Assembly: GCA_033002965.1 (NCBI GenBank)
Contig: JAURVB010012944.1
Coordinates: forward strand, 1-64,000
Length of the DNA stretch: 64,000 nt
DNA from: Piper betle
Lineage: Eukaryota > Streptophyta > Magnoliopsida > Piperales > Piperaceae
Reading direction: 5' to 3'
The position numbers and the translations under genes are program-made. This document shows, piece after piece, positions 13,166-26,251 of this stretch (position 1 is the first letter of the stretch; every line of letters starts with the position of its first letter). The notes below the pieces were generated by a model that ran no database searches, was not told the DNA's origin, and worked only from the letters and a program-made list of their open reading frames with translations.

Positions 13166-14129
13166 TATCGATTCCTAGTTTTGGGTCCTTGCTAGGGAAA
13201 GGACTTTGAGATATATAAATTAAAGAGGAATGCATGTCACTCCAGTATGTTTAGCTGATTTATTTAACCTTAAAGTTATTCGATGCAAACACTAAGGGAG
13301 CATAAGGTAACCAGTAGAGTAACTGAGAGGACCAAGTCTTTATAGTGAAATCTAACTTGATTGTAGTATTCTTCGCGTCCTTTTGTTATCATTGTCAGCA
13401 TAATAAAGCAAATTTTCCTTTTATCTTTGGCTTGCCTATAGGCTTGAAATTGATATCATTTTTCCTAAATCGACAAATTTTGCCAATTTTACTAATGTTT
13501 TGCATTGTTTGCTGGTAGCCCAGATGTTACTTCTTGTGTCTTATGATTGTATGCTCAGTTCGCTTTCATTGATAGGGCATCTTATTTTATAATGGCAAAG
13601 TTTATAGGCTTCGCATGAAGGAATTCCTTCCCATGCTTCATGCTCATTGCAAATAGTTTTCTTAGTGAAGTTAAGGGCATGCAACCATATGGAAGAACAC
13701 GTAAAGCATGAATTTTCGTAAGGAATAATATTTTTCTGCATGATGAGTGATGATGATGTGAATCTTTCGAGGAAGCATTGGACAAAATCTCGAGTAGTCG
13801 TAAACTGTGGTACCTCTATTCTAGAATTTCGCATGTTTACATGATTCCCTATTTGATGCCTTAAAACATGCTACAGTAGATTGAATATGCTTATATTTTG
13901 AGTTTCTATTATGACATCCTGAAGAATTTGCTTTCATTTATTTTTTTTCTTGAAGCTTGGAAGGGTTACCCGAAGTTGATGTATTATGCAGTAACTTGTC
14001 CCGAGGACACGGCCCTAAAGCAGTGTGCGGAACTGCTTCTTTCAGAGCCGAGTCCAAGGCTGGTATATCATTTAGCATTGGAAGTGCCAATTTTATCCAT
14101 CAATAGCTTTTACGAAAAGTGTTAGCGAA

Positions 14130-16192
14130 GCTATCAAGATGACCTTTGTACTTGCAGTCCCCCTGAATGGGGAGACATTACTACTTAAGATCAATTCATT
14201 TATTGGAGTAATAATTTGTTTGTAGACTATTTTGGTTTTTACTAATATATAATAAGCATAGTTGTTGCATTATTATGAATAAATAAAATTAAATGTACCC
14301 AATGTATTTTGTAGAACTAGAATCTTTGAGAAAGAGCTTATGTTGCACATTATTTTAGATCTTATTATGGAAATAATGACCATGTTCATATTATGTTGAT
14401 TGCTTATTAGGGGGCTTTTCCTGTTGTTTATTTCCCAAATTGGGACTCCTTGTACAACAAATTGGTATCTGAAAATAAATTTTAGTGTTTTACGAGTGAA
14501 GTGCGAAAATTTTTGGTGCGTCCTTTATCTTTTGAGCTCCATTTTTTGGGGACTAATAAATTTTTTTGTACAACTGAGGCCGAGCAAAAATGCTCCCAAT
14601 AATTTAAGGCCTTCACAACAAGAAAACAAACCTTCAGCGCTCACAAAAAATTTCTCTCTAGTGTGTGGAAAATTTTATATTGGGAAGGTTCTAAGTGTTG
14701 AACTTGAAGCATCATTGATAAAATTTCCATTGTTGAAGCTCTATCTTATTTTTTAATAATTATGTTTAAGTACTTATTTTGTCAAAAGGTAAAAAATTTC
14801 ATCATTTTTAACAAAAAAATTGCATAATGAGTACCCTAATTACTGACATAAGGGCCATGATTTTCTTAAATACTCTCTCACACTTGAGCACTTGTTATCA
14901 TGTAAATCTGGTATATGAGTTTTTTAAAAAGTTTCATCTCTTCTACATCTTTTATGTCATATTCTCACCTCCCAATTTCCTTTGTAAGATAAAACTTTCC
15001 AACTTAGTCACCCATCTCACACCAATGGTAACCAAGTTGGTAATACTGAATGATTGTTAGCTAAAAAGATGTTACTATTTGCCACTTATTTACTCCCTAC
15101 AAATAAATATTCAATGGTCAGAACAATTCACCAATTTGCGAAGTGGTATTTACTGTTTTGACACTCTCGCGAAAAGTTCCAATGGCCAAAGAGTTGGTAA
15201 CTCTAACAATCCTATGGTTTAACATGTAGACAGTAGTTATTTCAAATCTATAACTCCACTTAGAAGAGAGGATATTTTATATTATGATGCATAATTTAAT
15301 GTATGTAATTTATATATTACTTAATTCAAATTATAAATGTCTAATCTTCCATAATAAAATAGGTGAATTGAACAAAAAGTCCACATTTTCGTGTAAATTG
15401 TTAAGATGAAATCTTATTGGGACATATTTATGTACATTTTTCTTATATAGGAATCTTTTTTTTAGAGTATGTAGTCATGTGAGGTGATATTATTTCCCAA
15501 TAGAAAAATGTGGTGATATTAAAAATATGGAATAATCAGAAGCATTGTAAATTTTAAATGATACTTGAAGGGGAGAGAGCTAGCTAAGATAACAAATCAT
15601 AAAGTTAGATACCTGTAATACTTATAACCTCCTAATGATCACAAGAATGGACACAATAGTTGAAATGATTTAAGTATAAGAATGATTCATAATAAGCACA
15701 AGAGATAATCAACAAGGCAAACATCAATGATTCAATTGAGTGAGGCCAACAAGCGCAAACTCAAATTCACAAAAACATTTGCTTTGATGAATAATTCAAA
15801 CCATACAACTGTCTTGAGTGAGTTGCTTACTTAGTTCTCTAAAGTGATCTAATTAAAAAATGACACAAGAGGTAAAGATAGAGACACAATACATAAGCAA
15901 TTCTTAAAGAGGTTCAAAATTTTGACTCCTCTCTTTTATCCCTTCCACTCCTTATAAAAAAATTGATCTTCTTATCTTCACTATAATAACTAACTTGTAC
16001 ACATACAAACAACAATAAACATTCATTCACAAGCACTACCAAATGGCAAGGAAGCTTGCAACCAACTCCTAACACCGTAGGAGCAATCCACCATAGAAGT
16101 AAGTTCACTTATTCACCAAGCTCACACCTTGAGCTAAAAACAATTTACAAGCTAGTTCATCATTTACCAAACTTACACCTCTAGCCAAAGGA
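14130..16192. other. Intergenic DNA, no gene recognised
   Basis: Frames are short and unrecognisable. The right part (about 15600-16192) continues across the solo LTR into 19228-19500 and looks like one older repetitive unit that was split by the LTR insertion, but I could not assign it to a family. Confidence 0.5.
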
Positions 16193-16197
16193 GCCAT

Positions 16198-19100
16198 TGT
16201 AAAACCCACGATTCGAGTTAGGGTTTTATATTTAGAACCGGTCGGGTCGACCGTTATTTTTTCGAGTTGAGTCAGTTTCAGGACACGTGTACCGAGCCAA
16301 TGCCAGTCGCGTGTATGAGCTATGAGGGTCATGCGTACCCAAGTATATGATGATAACGTCATGAACACAGCAGAACAGAATGAGTTATCAGATATATGAG
16401 AGTATGCCAGTCATTTTTTATTTTTTATTTTTATATATAGTGGATCGTAGAATTAGTATTAGGCCGTTTACCGCGTTAGGACGCGTTCGGGCAGTTTGGG
16501 TGGGTTGATAGTTCTAGAGCATACCATTATAATTTTTTTGGTGTTGTTTGATTTTACGGGATTTTTCCCGATTTTTATGAATTTTTTAGGATTTAATACG
16601 AGTTAGTTATGATACTTGACTCGAGACGGAGACGAGTCAAGTATTATTTACGAGTTTGCCACCCAACTAATTTTTCACCCCGACTTTTTCTCCCCCACGT
16701 CCAAACCCTCGCCGCGCCGCCCCTGTTGGCGTGCCACCGCCGCCACGGTCGGCGCCGCCTGGCCGCCGATCGACGCCGCCCAGCCCGGCCACGGCGTCGC
16801 CCTGCCGCCCCGACCAGGTCCGGCCCCGATCGGACCGCCGCGACGCGAGGAAACCACGCCGCGACGCCGCGGCCGCGTTGCGGTCGCGTCGCCGATTCCG
16901 CCGCCGGCGAGCATCGCCACCACGATCAGGTGGTCGCCTCAGCACCGTCGACCACCCAGTGACGCTTCCTGACCGGAGCGGAGGCCGTTGCCGCCGTGGC
17001 CGGCCGGATCTAGCAACCACCACGGCCGGCCTCTGTTTTGCCGTTTTCCGGCGAGCCGCCGCCTCCATTGGCCACACTGAGGTCATAGATGAGTCGGGCT
17101 CGCCGAGCCGGTTCCGAGGGTACCCAACACGACCCCTTTCCGACTAGTAGACGCCGCCGGCGATTGTCGCCGGAAAACCACCGGAAGCCGCCGGAAAACC
17201 GCCAGTAGCTGCCGGAAAACCGCCGAAAAATCGGAATTTCTGGGATTCGCCGGAATCCACCGGATCTTCTGTGGGGCTCACCCAGTGGAGCCCGATCGAA
17301 CGTCGGACGCCGAGGAGCGCCGAATTCGAGCTCCGAGACGCGCGATGGAACCCTAGCCGTCGCCGATTGCCGACGACGTGAGGTATAATTACCTCCGATT
17401 GAGTTATTTAAAATTGAATATGATTGTTAGCATAGCATGCTAGAATTAACTAGTTGTCATGATGAATGTTAGCACAGTATGCTAGATTTGATTAACCGTC
17501 ATGAGTAATGTCTAATTATGAGTAAAGGGATGATTGTATGATTTGAGTGATTGCGAATAAATAGTAAGTGATCTAATGAGAGCATGATAAGTTATTACGA
17601 CATAACTTAGAAAAACACGATAAGATTGGTATGAATAGGAGTTAGAATTTCTTTCATAATTATTGTTATATAATTGTTGATTGTTGTGGTAGATGTTGTA
17701 TTGTGAGCGTGTTTAATCATAACGAGTTTGATGCATCATTTAGTTAGCGGGCGTTAGTATTTAGTTTTGATGTGTAGGTACGGAGTAGGAGCTTGCCGCC
17801 TAGGCGCGATGACACGCTTGGAGCTTCTACCAGGTCCGTTTAGGACTCGTCTCTGATTTACTCTTTCTATTGTATGTTTAATTTATTGCCTGCAGGACGG
17901 GTTAAGTGGCGTTTTATCGGATCCCACTTAACTCGGGCCATTTAACCGAATATTTTCCGGATTAATAACCCCTCGAGGATGAGATCCCTCGAGGTTGATT
18001 TCGAAAACAAGATCCACCACAAGTTGCCTTCGGGCCTATTATATGAATCCCTACCCAGCCCTATATATGTATGTAGTTTTCGCGTTTTCAGTGAGACGAG
18101 AGATGGAGAAATCGACTGCACGTACCATGCAGAGGATGCCGTGACAGTCAAAGCGGGCTCTGGATTAGTGCCAGCGGACTGTTCCATTCCCGAGGGATCC
18201 TGACAACTCCGCGTTTGAGTTCCTCACACCCGGAGAACGTGGAGGTTTACGGGTACTGTTTAGTACAGCGCATGTCCGGACTTGTGGTTCAAAGGGTACT
18301 AAAGGCGACTGCCTGAGAGTACTCGGCCTTCGTGCTCAAGGCCAGGAGAGATATGGAGGTAAGGAGAGGGCTTAGGATAAAGTTTCACGAGAAGTACTGA
18401 AAAAGAAGTGCTGAGAGTAGCACAGTACCAGCAGCAGAGCAGTAAGTTCGGGATGCTACCGGGTCTGCAGCCCAGTGGCTCCTCAGTAGTGCCCTTCAGA
18501 GTGTTCACGTGGAGTATGATGTTTTCTTTCAGATGAGAGTTTGCTCTCATAACCAGTTTGTTATAGATATTTTATTTTCCGGACCAGTAACGCTTGTTAC
18601 TGACGTTTTTCTTATATATATGTAGGTGATAAGCACGAGATGGACGGGCCGGCCAGGACGGAGGAGCAATGAGGTCTTGTGCACACACATGTTAGATTTC
18701 TGAATGTTTAATATTGTATTATTATGTTATTATTTTGTGAATGCTATGATTAAATGTTTGAGGCATGATAGGATATGATTAAATGAAATGAGATGATGCT
18801 AAGACATGATGATAAGAGGTGAGATGTGATCAGAGTGGGCAGCAGAAGTGTGGCCCAAGTCCTATGATGAATATACAGTATATTAAATTATATGTGATTA
18901 AAATTGTTGATATATGTATATATATTGGTATGTATTGTTTTGACAGGGTAGACCCTAATTGCACTTTTAGGGGAGACTCTGTCAGTTTTACTTTAGAATT
19001 TTCATCGATTTTGCTCGTGATTGTGATGGCGTGAAATTTAATTTGCATGTCATTCATGTAGTACCATGTTAGGATTTTGCACATTTATTCATTCATGATG

Positions 19101-19227
19101 GATCGTATCTTCATCTTAAGACGCCGAGATTGGATCCGCATGAGTTAGGTTCGGGTTAGCGGACCTAACCGGGGCCTGTAACATGCCGGTTCGGTTCATG
19201 CGCGTGGACCGGATTTGGGGTGTTACA
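16198..19227 (+). mobile_element. Solo LTR 1 (3030 bp), Ty3/gypsy-like, with target-site duplication GCCAT
   Basis: Starts TGTAAAACCC and ends GGGTGTTACA, giving TG...CA ends with a 10-bp imperfect terminal inverted repeat. It is flanked by GCCAT at 16193-16197 and 19228-19232. No gag-pol and no second LTR are present, so it is a solo LTR left by LTR-LTR recombination. Long LTRs beginning TGTAAcACCC are typical of Tekay/Del chromoviruses, but without internal domains that assignment is an inference. A GC-rich module lies at 16668-17370, including a CCGGAAAACC-type minisatellite at about 17150-17240. A conserved TATA-like site (ctatatatgtatg) lies at 18061, and homologous sites exist in the other two copies. 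Confidence 0.88.
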
Positions 19228-19520
19228 GCCATCCATGTGTTAAAACCTTCCTATCCTTGAGGCAAGTGCTCAAAAACATTTCCAGCACCTTGAAAATTCA
19301 TAAATAATGCTCACAACACTTGAGTTTGCCTCACATCAATTTTCTTAGGTATTACACAAAGAAAATAATTGGATTACAAATAAAATGAATGCTCAATAAT
19401 AATTCCAAAGCATGAGCATTTAAGAGGTCTACGAGGGTGGGTCTTGAGTCTTCAAGAAGGCTACCAACACACTTCCCAAGACCCTATTTATAGCTCACAA
19501 AGCCTTCTCCACAAATAATG

Positions 19521-19641
19521 GTCGTTTGGATTTAAAATTCTCAACTTTACTTTTTCCGGCGGCTCTATTGACAACTTTTAGTCGTTTGGATTTAAAATTC
19601 TCAACTTTACTTTTTCCAACGGATATATTTGACAACTTTTT
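19521..19641 (+). repeat. Two-copy tandem duplication, 60-bp unit
   Basis: Two adjacent copies of a unit beginning gtcgtttggatttaaaattc, at 19521-19580 and 19581-19641. The first half is nearly identical and the second half has diverged. Non-coding. Confidence 0.85.
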
Positions 19642-19737
19642 GTTTCTAACGATCGGATATAAAATGACCTGTGAAAGTCCTTATTGATCTCTTCATAACA
19701 CAAGTAATTGCCTTTACTAAGAAGTTCAGTCATCTTC

Positions 19738-19889
19738 TATAACGACCTAGCCGAAAGTGCAACATAATGAACTAACTTATTTCTTTAATCGTGCTTAACC
19801 AAGTTAAAGATCTATAGTCTATTCTCATTTATAAACAAGATTTTACCCTAGCAGGTATTAGATGTGAGGCTAAGTTGAAGGATCTCACA
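19738..19889 (-). mobile_element. Solo LTR of the TRIM family, target-site duplication TCTTC
   Basis: A 152-bp unit homologous to the LTRs at 12514-12667 (shared words cctaacg-like start, accaagttaaag, and the end ctcaca). It is bounded by TCTTC at 19733-19737 and 19890-19894. Only one LTR is present, so this is a solo LTR of the miniature family. Its terminal TG has mutated to TA on one side. Confidence 0.75.
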
Positions 19890-20521
19890 TCTTCAGTTGC
19901 CAATGTCTCTGCTAAACATCCATTAACACATTTCTCCCAGACTTTTGTAATTTGTCAACGTTTTCAGCTGTTGTTGTCATGCTGAATTCCACACTCAAAC
20001 TTTTCTTCCCTTATGGCTGAAAGTTCAACTGGCTAAAGTCTCCACCGAAGTAGATGCTAAATTATTTCTTTAATACCATCAAACTTTAAGTAGTAAAAAC
20101 ATTGATCTTTGAAGATAATTGTGAGACCTTAAGTGTCATTAAGAGAGTTTTAATGTTGTCATATCAAAATAAGATATAACAATACTAGGAAGATGTCATG
20201 TCATGTGGAGCTTATGTTAAAGAGACTCATAATTGTAGATATAGACTCACTGAATAATGTATAGATTATTATGATCTAATATCTTAAAATCAACTTTAAT
20301 TATAAAATAAATTCTAATTAAATGAGTGATAAACTATTATTTTATTTTCTTTGAATTTATTGTATTTTGATTGATTTAATCTCATACTTTTCATTAGAAC
20401 ACGACTTTTAAGTTTCTTATATTAATAAAAGTGGATTACCTTAGCATGAATTCATGTGCTAAGTTTTTATTAAGGCCAAGTGTATGAAATGTGGGAATGA
20501 CTCAGCTTAAGCAATAACACA

Positions 20522-20525
<4 letters not shown>

Positions 20526-20614
<89 letters not shown>
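20526..20614 (+). repeat. Compound microsatellite (CT)n(TA)n(CA)n
   Basis: About 34 bases of CT, 34 of TA and 20 of CA repeats in direct succession. No coding context. Confidence 0.95.
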
Positions 20615-20615
<1 letters not shown>

Positions 20616-20686
20616 AATTATTAAGATTTTGAATTTCATCACCAAAAATATTATTAACCCTCTCTACCAAAATTATAGGATGTGAT

Positions 20687-23600
20687 TGTGACACCCCAAA
20701 TTTAGTTCACACTCATGAACCAAACTGGAATATTATAGGTCCCGATTAGGTTAGCTAACCCAAACCAAATTCATGAAGATCTATTCTTAGCGTCTTAAGA
20801 TGAAGATACAAATCGTTATGCATGGATGAATGCATAGGGCTTTTGTAACACCCGTTTCGGCTCACCCGTGAACCGACCCGGAAATGTCACCGGCGACCGA
20901 ACCGTTCGCTAATCTACTAGATTCGGTTAAGCCGACCAGGATCTACTCTCAGCGTTTCAAGATGGAGATGCAAATGTGAAATGCATGAATGGGAACAATT
21001 GGGTTCTAACGCGGTCCTACATGCATGCTATGATGTACAAGCAAAATAAGACAAAACAACAAATGCGAAACCAAAAGAAAATATATACTATTTTATAAAA
21101 ATACGATAACACATAACAATCTACCATGACATTAAATCATTATCTCATTCGTTTTTACCCGAGCCGAGTCTGAACTCCAAGGCTCCCTACTCATTCATAT
21201 TTATCAGTTCATTTCATGACAAGTAATTCATTCAAGCAAACACATCAAAATTATCATTTACATAACAATAACACACCATCATTATACATACACACGGCAG
21301 GTACATGTGTGCGCGGTTCTGTGCTGCTCCTCCGCAATCCCGACAGCTTTCATCGCTCGCATTCCTCACCTACATATATATAGAAAAACCGTCAGTAACG
21401 AGTGTTACCGGCCCGGAAAATAACTAATATCAATCTGGCACAGGAGAGCAAACTCTCCTGTTGAATGAAAACCATATACTTCCTCAAGAACTCTCATCAG
21501 GGCACATACGGGAGCCGTCGCCCTCGGGTCGACAGCGTCCCCCTATCTTTCACATTCTCATGCCTCGGCCATTTCTCTATTGCTTCTCGTGTCAAATCTC
21601 ATTCCTTTCCGCCCTCTGCACCTTCCATATTATTCCTGGCCTTGAGCACGAAGGCCGAGTACTCTCAGGCAGTCGCCTTCAGTACCCTTTGAAACCACAA
21701 GTCTAGACATGCGCTGCAATGCAGTACCCGTGAACCTCAACACTTCTCCGGGTTTGAGGAACTCAAAGGTGGAGTTGTCAGGATCCCTCGGGAATGAAAC
21801 GGCCCGCACACCATTCCAGAGCCCACTGTCGACACACACGTGCCCGCTCGCGTAGCACGGTAGTCGGATTTCCCTCATTCAGTCTCTCACAAAAACACGA
21901 AAACTATACATATATATAGGTCTGGGTTGGGATTTATACAATAGGCCCGAAGGCAACGTGAGTTGGATCTGAAGTTCGAAAACAAACTCCAGGGATCTCA
22001 TCCTCGAGGGTTATTAATCCGGAAAATCGTTGGCTAAATGGCCCGAGTTAAGTGGGATTCGATAAAATGCCACTTAACTCGTCCTGCAGATAATAAATCA
22101 AATACACAAGAGAGTAGCATAAATCAGAGAACGAGTCCTAAACGGACCTAGTAGAAGCTCCAAACGGGTCCACGCGCCTAGGCGGCGAGCTCCTACACCG
22201 TACCTACACAATCAAGCTAAAAACTAACGCCCGCATGATGAATCACACATCCTATAGCATGCACACACAATCAACACAATCACTCATCAATCAACACACA
22301 TTAACCTATATCAATTCTAGCAAGTCTACTTAGGCTAGTTTGCATTAGATCATGATCATTACCTAGTTACCCTAATTTGTTTATTAGCCTCCATTTTTAA
22401 CACTACTCAATCAAACAATTTCATATTTTATCCTTAATCAAATCTACATTTATATATATTATTATAACACACAATTCACCAATCCAAGCATGTAATTCTA
22501 ATAATCAATACTTTTAAAAAATTAAATTAAAATAAATTATACCTCGCGTCGTCGAAAATCGGCGACGGCTAGGGTTCTCGTTTCGTGGCTCGAAACTCGA
22601 ATTCGGCGCCTAGCGGCGTCCGAAGTCCGATCAGATTGGACCGGGTGCATTCGGCAGATGATTCGGCGAATTTCCACGAATCCAATTTTCCGACGGTTCC
22701 AGCGGTTTTCCGGCGAGTGTCGGCGGTTTTCCGGCGGATTCCGACGGTTTTCGGCGGCGATTCGGGACGGGGCAATCAGGGGGTCTATCGGCACCAGCTC
22801 GACGAGCTTGGTCCGATGGTGGTGTCAAACAGGGTAGCTGAGGCGGCGATGGCCGTCGACGGCAGCATCGAAAATGGGCGGCGGCGGCGGCGTGCTCCGA
22901 TCGGGGCCGCGACCGGCCTCGACGGTGCTCGGGATGGTGGGGGAAACGTCGGCAACGGCGAGGGGTGGTCGTCAGGGTCACAGCGGCGGCGGTGCGGCCC
23001 GGACGGCGGCGGAATCCGGCTTGGAGTGGCGACGACCGAGGCGGTTTCGTGGGGCGATTCCGGCATCGTGGCGGCGAGACGGTGGCCGGGGTGGGTCGTG
23101 GTGGCACGGTGACTGCACGGCGGGGTGGGGCGACGTTGATCGGTGCGCAGCGCGGCGGCGGCGAGGGTTTGGGTGAAAAAGGTCGGAGGGAGAAAAAATA
23201 CCCTCAATGGCAGTTTCGTAATTAAGTATTGACTCGATTCCTGCTCGAGTCAAAATAATAACTAGTTTGTAATAAATTCTAAAAAAATCTAGAAAAATAT
23301 GGAAAAATTTCATAAAATAAAACAAACACAATAACATCCAAATGGCATGCTCTATAACTAATAACCCACCCGAATATAATCCAACGCGTCCTAACGCGTT
23401 ATTCGGCCTAAAACTATTTCTACGATCAAACATATAAAAAGAAAAAATACTGCATACTTTCATATATTTAGATAACTCGTATCTCACCATCTTCTCGACG
23501 TTATCATCATATATTCAGGTACACCTGACTCTCATCGCTCATAACTCACGGCTGGTCTCGACTCAGCACGCGGTTCATGAAACTGACTCGACTCGAACCA

Positions 23601-26251
23601 ACGGTCGAACCGACTGGTTCGGTAACGTAAAACCCTGACTCGAGTCATGGGTTTTACAGCTTTAACATGCTATTTTATGGATAACATGAAAACCAATTCA
23701 CACACCAACAGTAATTGTAATAAAATCAATAAAAGTTTTAAAAATAAAACAGACAAAATCTCCCCTAAAAGTGTAATTAGGGGCCACCTGATCAAATCAG
23801 AATATACAAATATGTACATATATCAGATATTTTTATTCACATGGAATTCTAATCTACTGTATAAATCATTCTAAATCTTGTGTTTCGACCTACTAGTGCA
23901 TTCTATTCACATTTCACATCATACAATCATGTTTTACATTTGATTACATCATTCTCAATATAATAACATTATAAATAAAATATTTAATATCCTATCATCT
24001 AACATGTGTGTGCAAGAGGCATCACTACTCCTCCGTCCAGGCTAACACATCTAACTTACACTCATCACCTACATATATTATAAAAACACTTCAGTAACGA
24101 GCGTTACTGGTCCAAAATATAACTATAACAAACTGGCTGTGAGATCTGACTCTTATGTAAAGGAAAACATTCATATACTTCATCAGAATTCTCTGAAGGG
24201 CACCTACTTAGGAGCCGCCAGGTTGTAGACCCGGTAGCATCCTAAACTAATTGGTCTACTGATGCTTCTTTCGACATTTTCTCATTCCGTTTTCTAGTCC
24301 CTTAGGACTATCGGTATATCCTAGGCCCTCTCATTTTTCCACAATTTTCCTAGCCTTTAGCATGAAGGCTGGTACTCTTAGGCAGTCGTTTTTAGTACCC
24401 TTTGAACCACAAGTCCGGACGTGCGTTGTACTTAATAGTACCTGTAAACCTGTACATTCTCCGGGCGTGAGGAACTCAAACGCAGAGCTGTTAGGATCCT
24501 TCTCGATGGAATAACCCTCTCACTAATCCAGAGTCTGCTTTGACTGGCATGTACACATACTCATGGTAAATGCGAGTCAGTTTTCCCATCTCTCGTCTCA
24601 CTAAAATACGATAAAATTATTTATATATATATATATATATATAGTCCTGAAAGGGATTTATATAATAGGCTCAAAGGCAACTTGTGGTGGATCTTGTTTT
24701 TGAAATCATACTCAAGGGATCTAATCCTTGAAGGTTATTAATCAGAAAAACTATTCTACTAAATGACCCAAGTTAGCGGGATCTGATAAAATGTCACTTA
24801 ACCCGTCTTACAATCAGTAGAAAAAATAAATCATGATAGAATAGAACAATAAGTCAAGGGTGAGTTCTAAACGGACCTGGCGGAAGCTCTGAGTATGTTC
24901 TCATGCCTAGGCGGCGAGCTCCTACTTCATACCTACACAATAATGCTAAATACTAGCGTCCTCTATAATACATGAATGCTACACTCCTCATCAATCCATA
25001 GAAGACAACCACAACAATTTTTGTCTATGTCTCAACCGAGGGCATTCAATCATGAGTAACAATGACCTGAGATTATGCGACATTTATATTCAAATCATAC
25101 AATCCATTCTAATCGATGATTAAGACCTATTTAATTAGCTACCTACATCTTAATTCAATTATTAACATTATGTATTCTAATTCCAAGGCATAAGAAATGA
25201 ATCCTCATCAAATTAAATATTATCCGTAACTCCAATAACTAGCTTAGTATTCAATTATACTAATTTGCTCATGAAAACTATATACATAATTTATGAATTA
25301 ATTGTCTAACCCTAATTCACTATTATCATCCGTTAACAGACATTTAAATTTAAACTAATATTTACTTACAATCACATCATTTGCATCACAATAAGATCAT
25401 AAAATAATTTATTATCAAATAAAATCGGATAAAATTCAATTCCTAATCGTCAATCATGTGGTGACGAGCCGCGATTGCCGACTATTGCTGAAGCAAGGTG
25501 ACAGTGATTGATGGTCTGGGTTGGTGGAGCTGGTGCCCCCGCGACCGAGTTACCACGACCGGCAGCTGCTGTCCAGCGGAAAATTTCGCACGACTGTGGC
25601 AAGAAAGTGTCAGAAAAAGCGGCGGCTTGGTGGAGTGGTTGGCTAGGCAACAAGGAGGGCCTGAGCAAGGGTGGTAGTAGGGAGTCAACGACGGAAATAG
25701 ATCGCTGAGGCGATCGTTGGCAACAAGAAAGGTGGTCGGCTAGGGCAAAGGGTACCAAAGAGGGTTTTCAATTGGTGAGGGGATTGACACAATTGTTTGT
25801 TGTCGTGTGATCGAGAGAAGGTTGAGGGGAAGAAAGGTCGGGGGTAGTTTCGTAATAAAAACATGACTTGTTCCCGACTTGAGTCAATATTACGAAATAC
25901 ATCCCAAAAAATATAAAGTAAAATAATCGAGTTCTAACTCGAATAATATACTCTAAACCTACTAACCCACTCAAAGCTAATAAATAACACATCCTAACGC
26001 GGTAAACAGCTTAAAATTAATTATATGATCCACTATATATATAAAAAATAAACTGGCATACTCTTATATATTCTGATAACTCATTTTTTTCTGTTGTATT
26101 CATGATGTTATCATTATATACTTGGGTACATATGACTCTCATGGCTTATACACACGACTAGCCTCGGTTCAATACATAGACTCGACTAAAAATATCTGTT
26201 GAACTGACTAGTTTTGACTATAAAACTCTAACTCGGGTCACGAGTTTTAGA
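20687..26251 (-). mobile_element. Solo LTR 3 (2745 bp of its own sequence), older copy, split by a nested LTR
   Basis: Same family as the LTR at 16198, in reverse orientation. The left end is TGTGACACCC and the right end GAGTTTTAGA, where the expected terminal CA has become GA. It is flanked by GTGAT at 20682-20686 and 26252-26256. It is interrupted at 20844-23663 by LTR 2 plus one copy of that element's duplication. Homologous CpG sites are often TpG or CpA here (for example catgag where the other copies have gcgcg), which fits an older, deaminated copy. The GC-rich module at 25440-25860 is shorter and poorer in CpG than in the other two copies. No coding capacity. Confidence 0.85.
20844..23658 (-). 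mobile_element. Solo LTR 2 (2815 bp), nested inside LTR 3, target-site duplication GCTTT
   Basis: Ends are TGTAACACCC and GGGTTTTACA, flanked by GCTTT at 20839-20843 and 23659-23663. It aligns along its length with the LTR at 16198 read in reverse: the opening block, the GC-rich module at 22545-23185, the TATA-like site at about 21905-21920, and a block containing ggtccgtttaggactcgt. It inserted about 150 bp from the 3' end of LTR 3. Long open frames in the GC-rich module on both strands are composition effects; none encodes a known domain. Confidence 0.88.

Larger units (their letters stand above)
10731..14070 (+). pseudogene. PMM: Phosphomannomutase (PMM) pseudogene
   Basis: PMM converts mannose-6-phosphate to mannose-1-phosphate for GDP-mannose and ascorbate synthesis in the cytosol. 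Exon 1 (10731-10802) is perfect and carries the HAD nucleophile motif DVDGT in SFDVDGTLTAPRK. Degraded later pieces follow: 11150-11215 (VVTIRVV then, after a lost base, GSDHSEMEEQLGK); 11582-11658 (NDDFDYVFSENGLVVHKNGK); 12042-12078 (NLKNF, then a lost base before LGKKK); about 12161-12208 (EFINFTLQYVADLDIPIKR), whose 3' splice site has lost its AG; and a probable C-terminal remnant near 14000-14070 (AVTCPEDTALKQCAELLLSE). Exon 2 start and the central substrate-binding exons were not found. A TRIM element interrupts the locus at 12514. The call is firm for exon 1 and the 11582-11658 exon, weaker for the C-terminal piece. Confidence 0.75.

Noticed and set aside
13541..13834. Minus-strand frame within the PMM locus
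   Set aside because: No similarity to a known protein and no splice context; chance frame in decayed sequence.
16609..17147. Long open frames on both strands in the GC-rich part of solo LTR 1
   Set aside because: They overlap each other on opposite strands, are Arg/Pro/Ala-rich from base composition, and contain no known domain.
22537..23490. Several overlapping frames of 80-175 codons in solo LTR 2
   Set aside because: Same composition effect as in LTR 1; not conserved as frames between the LTR copies.
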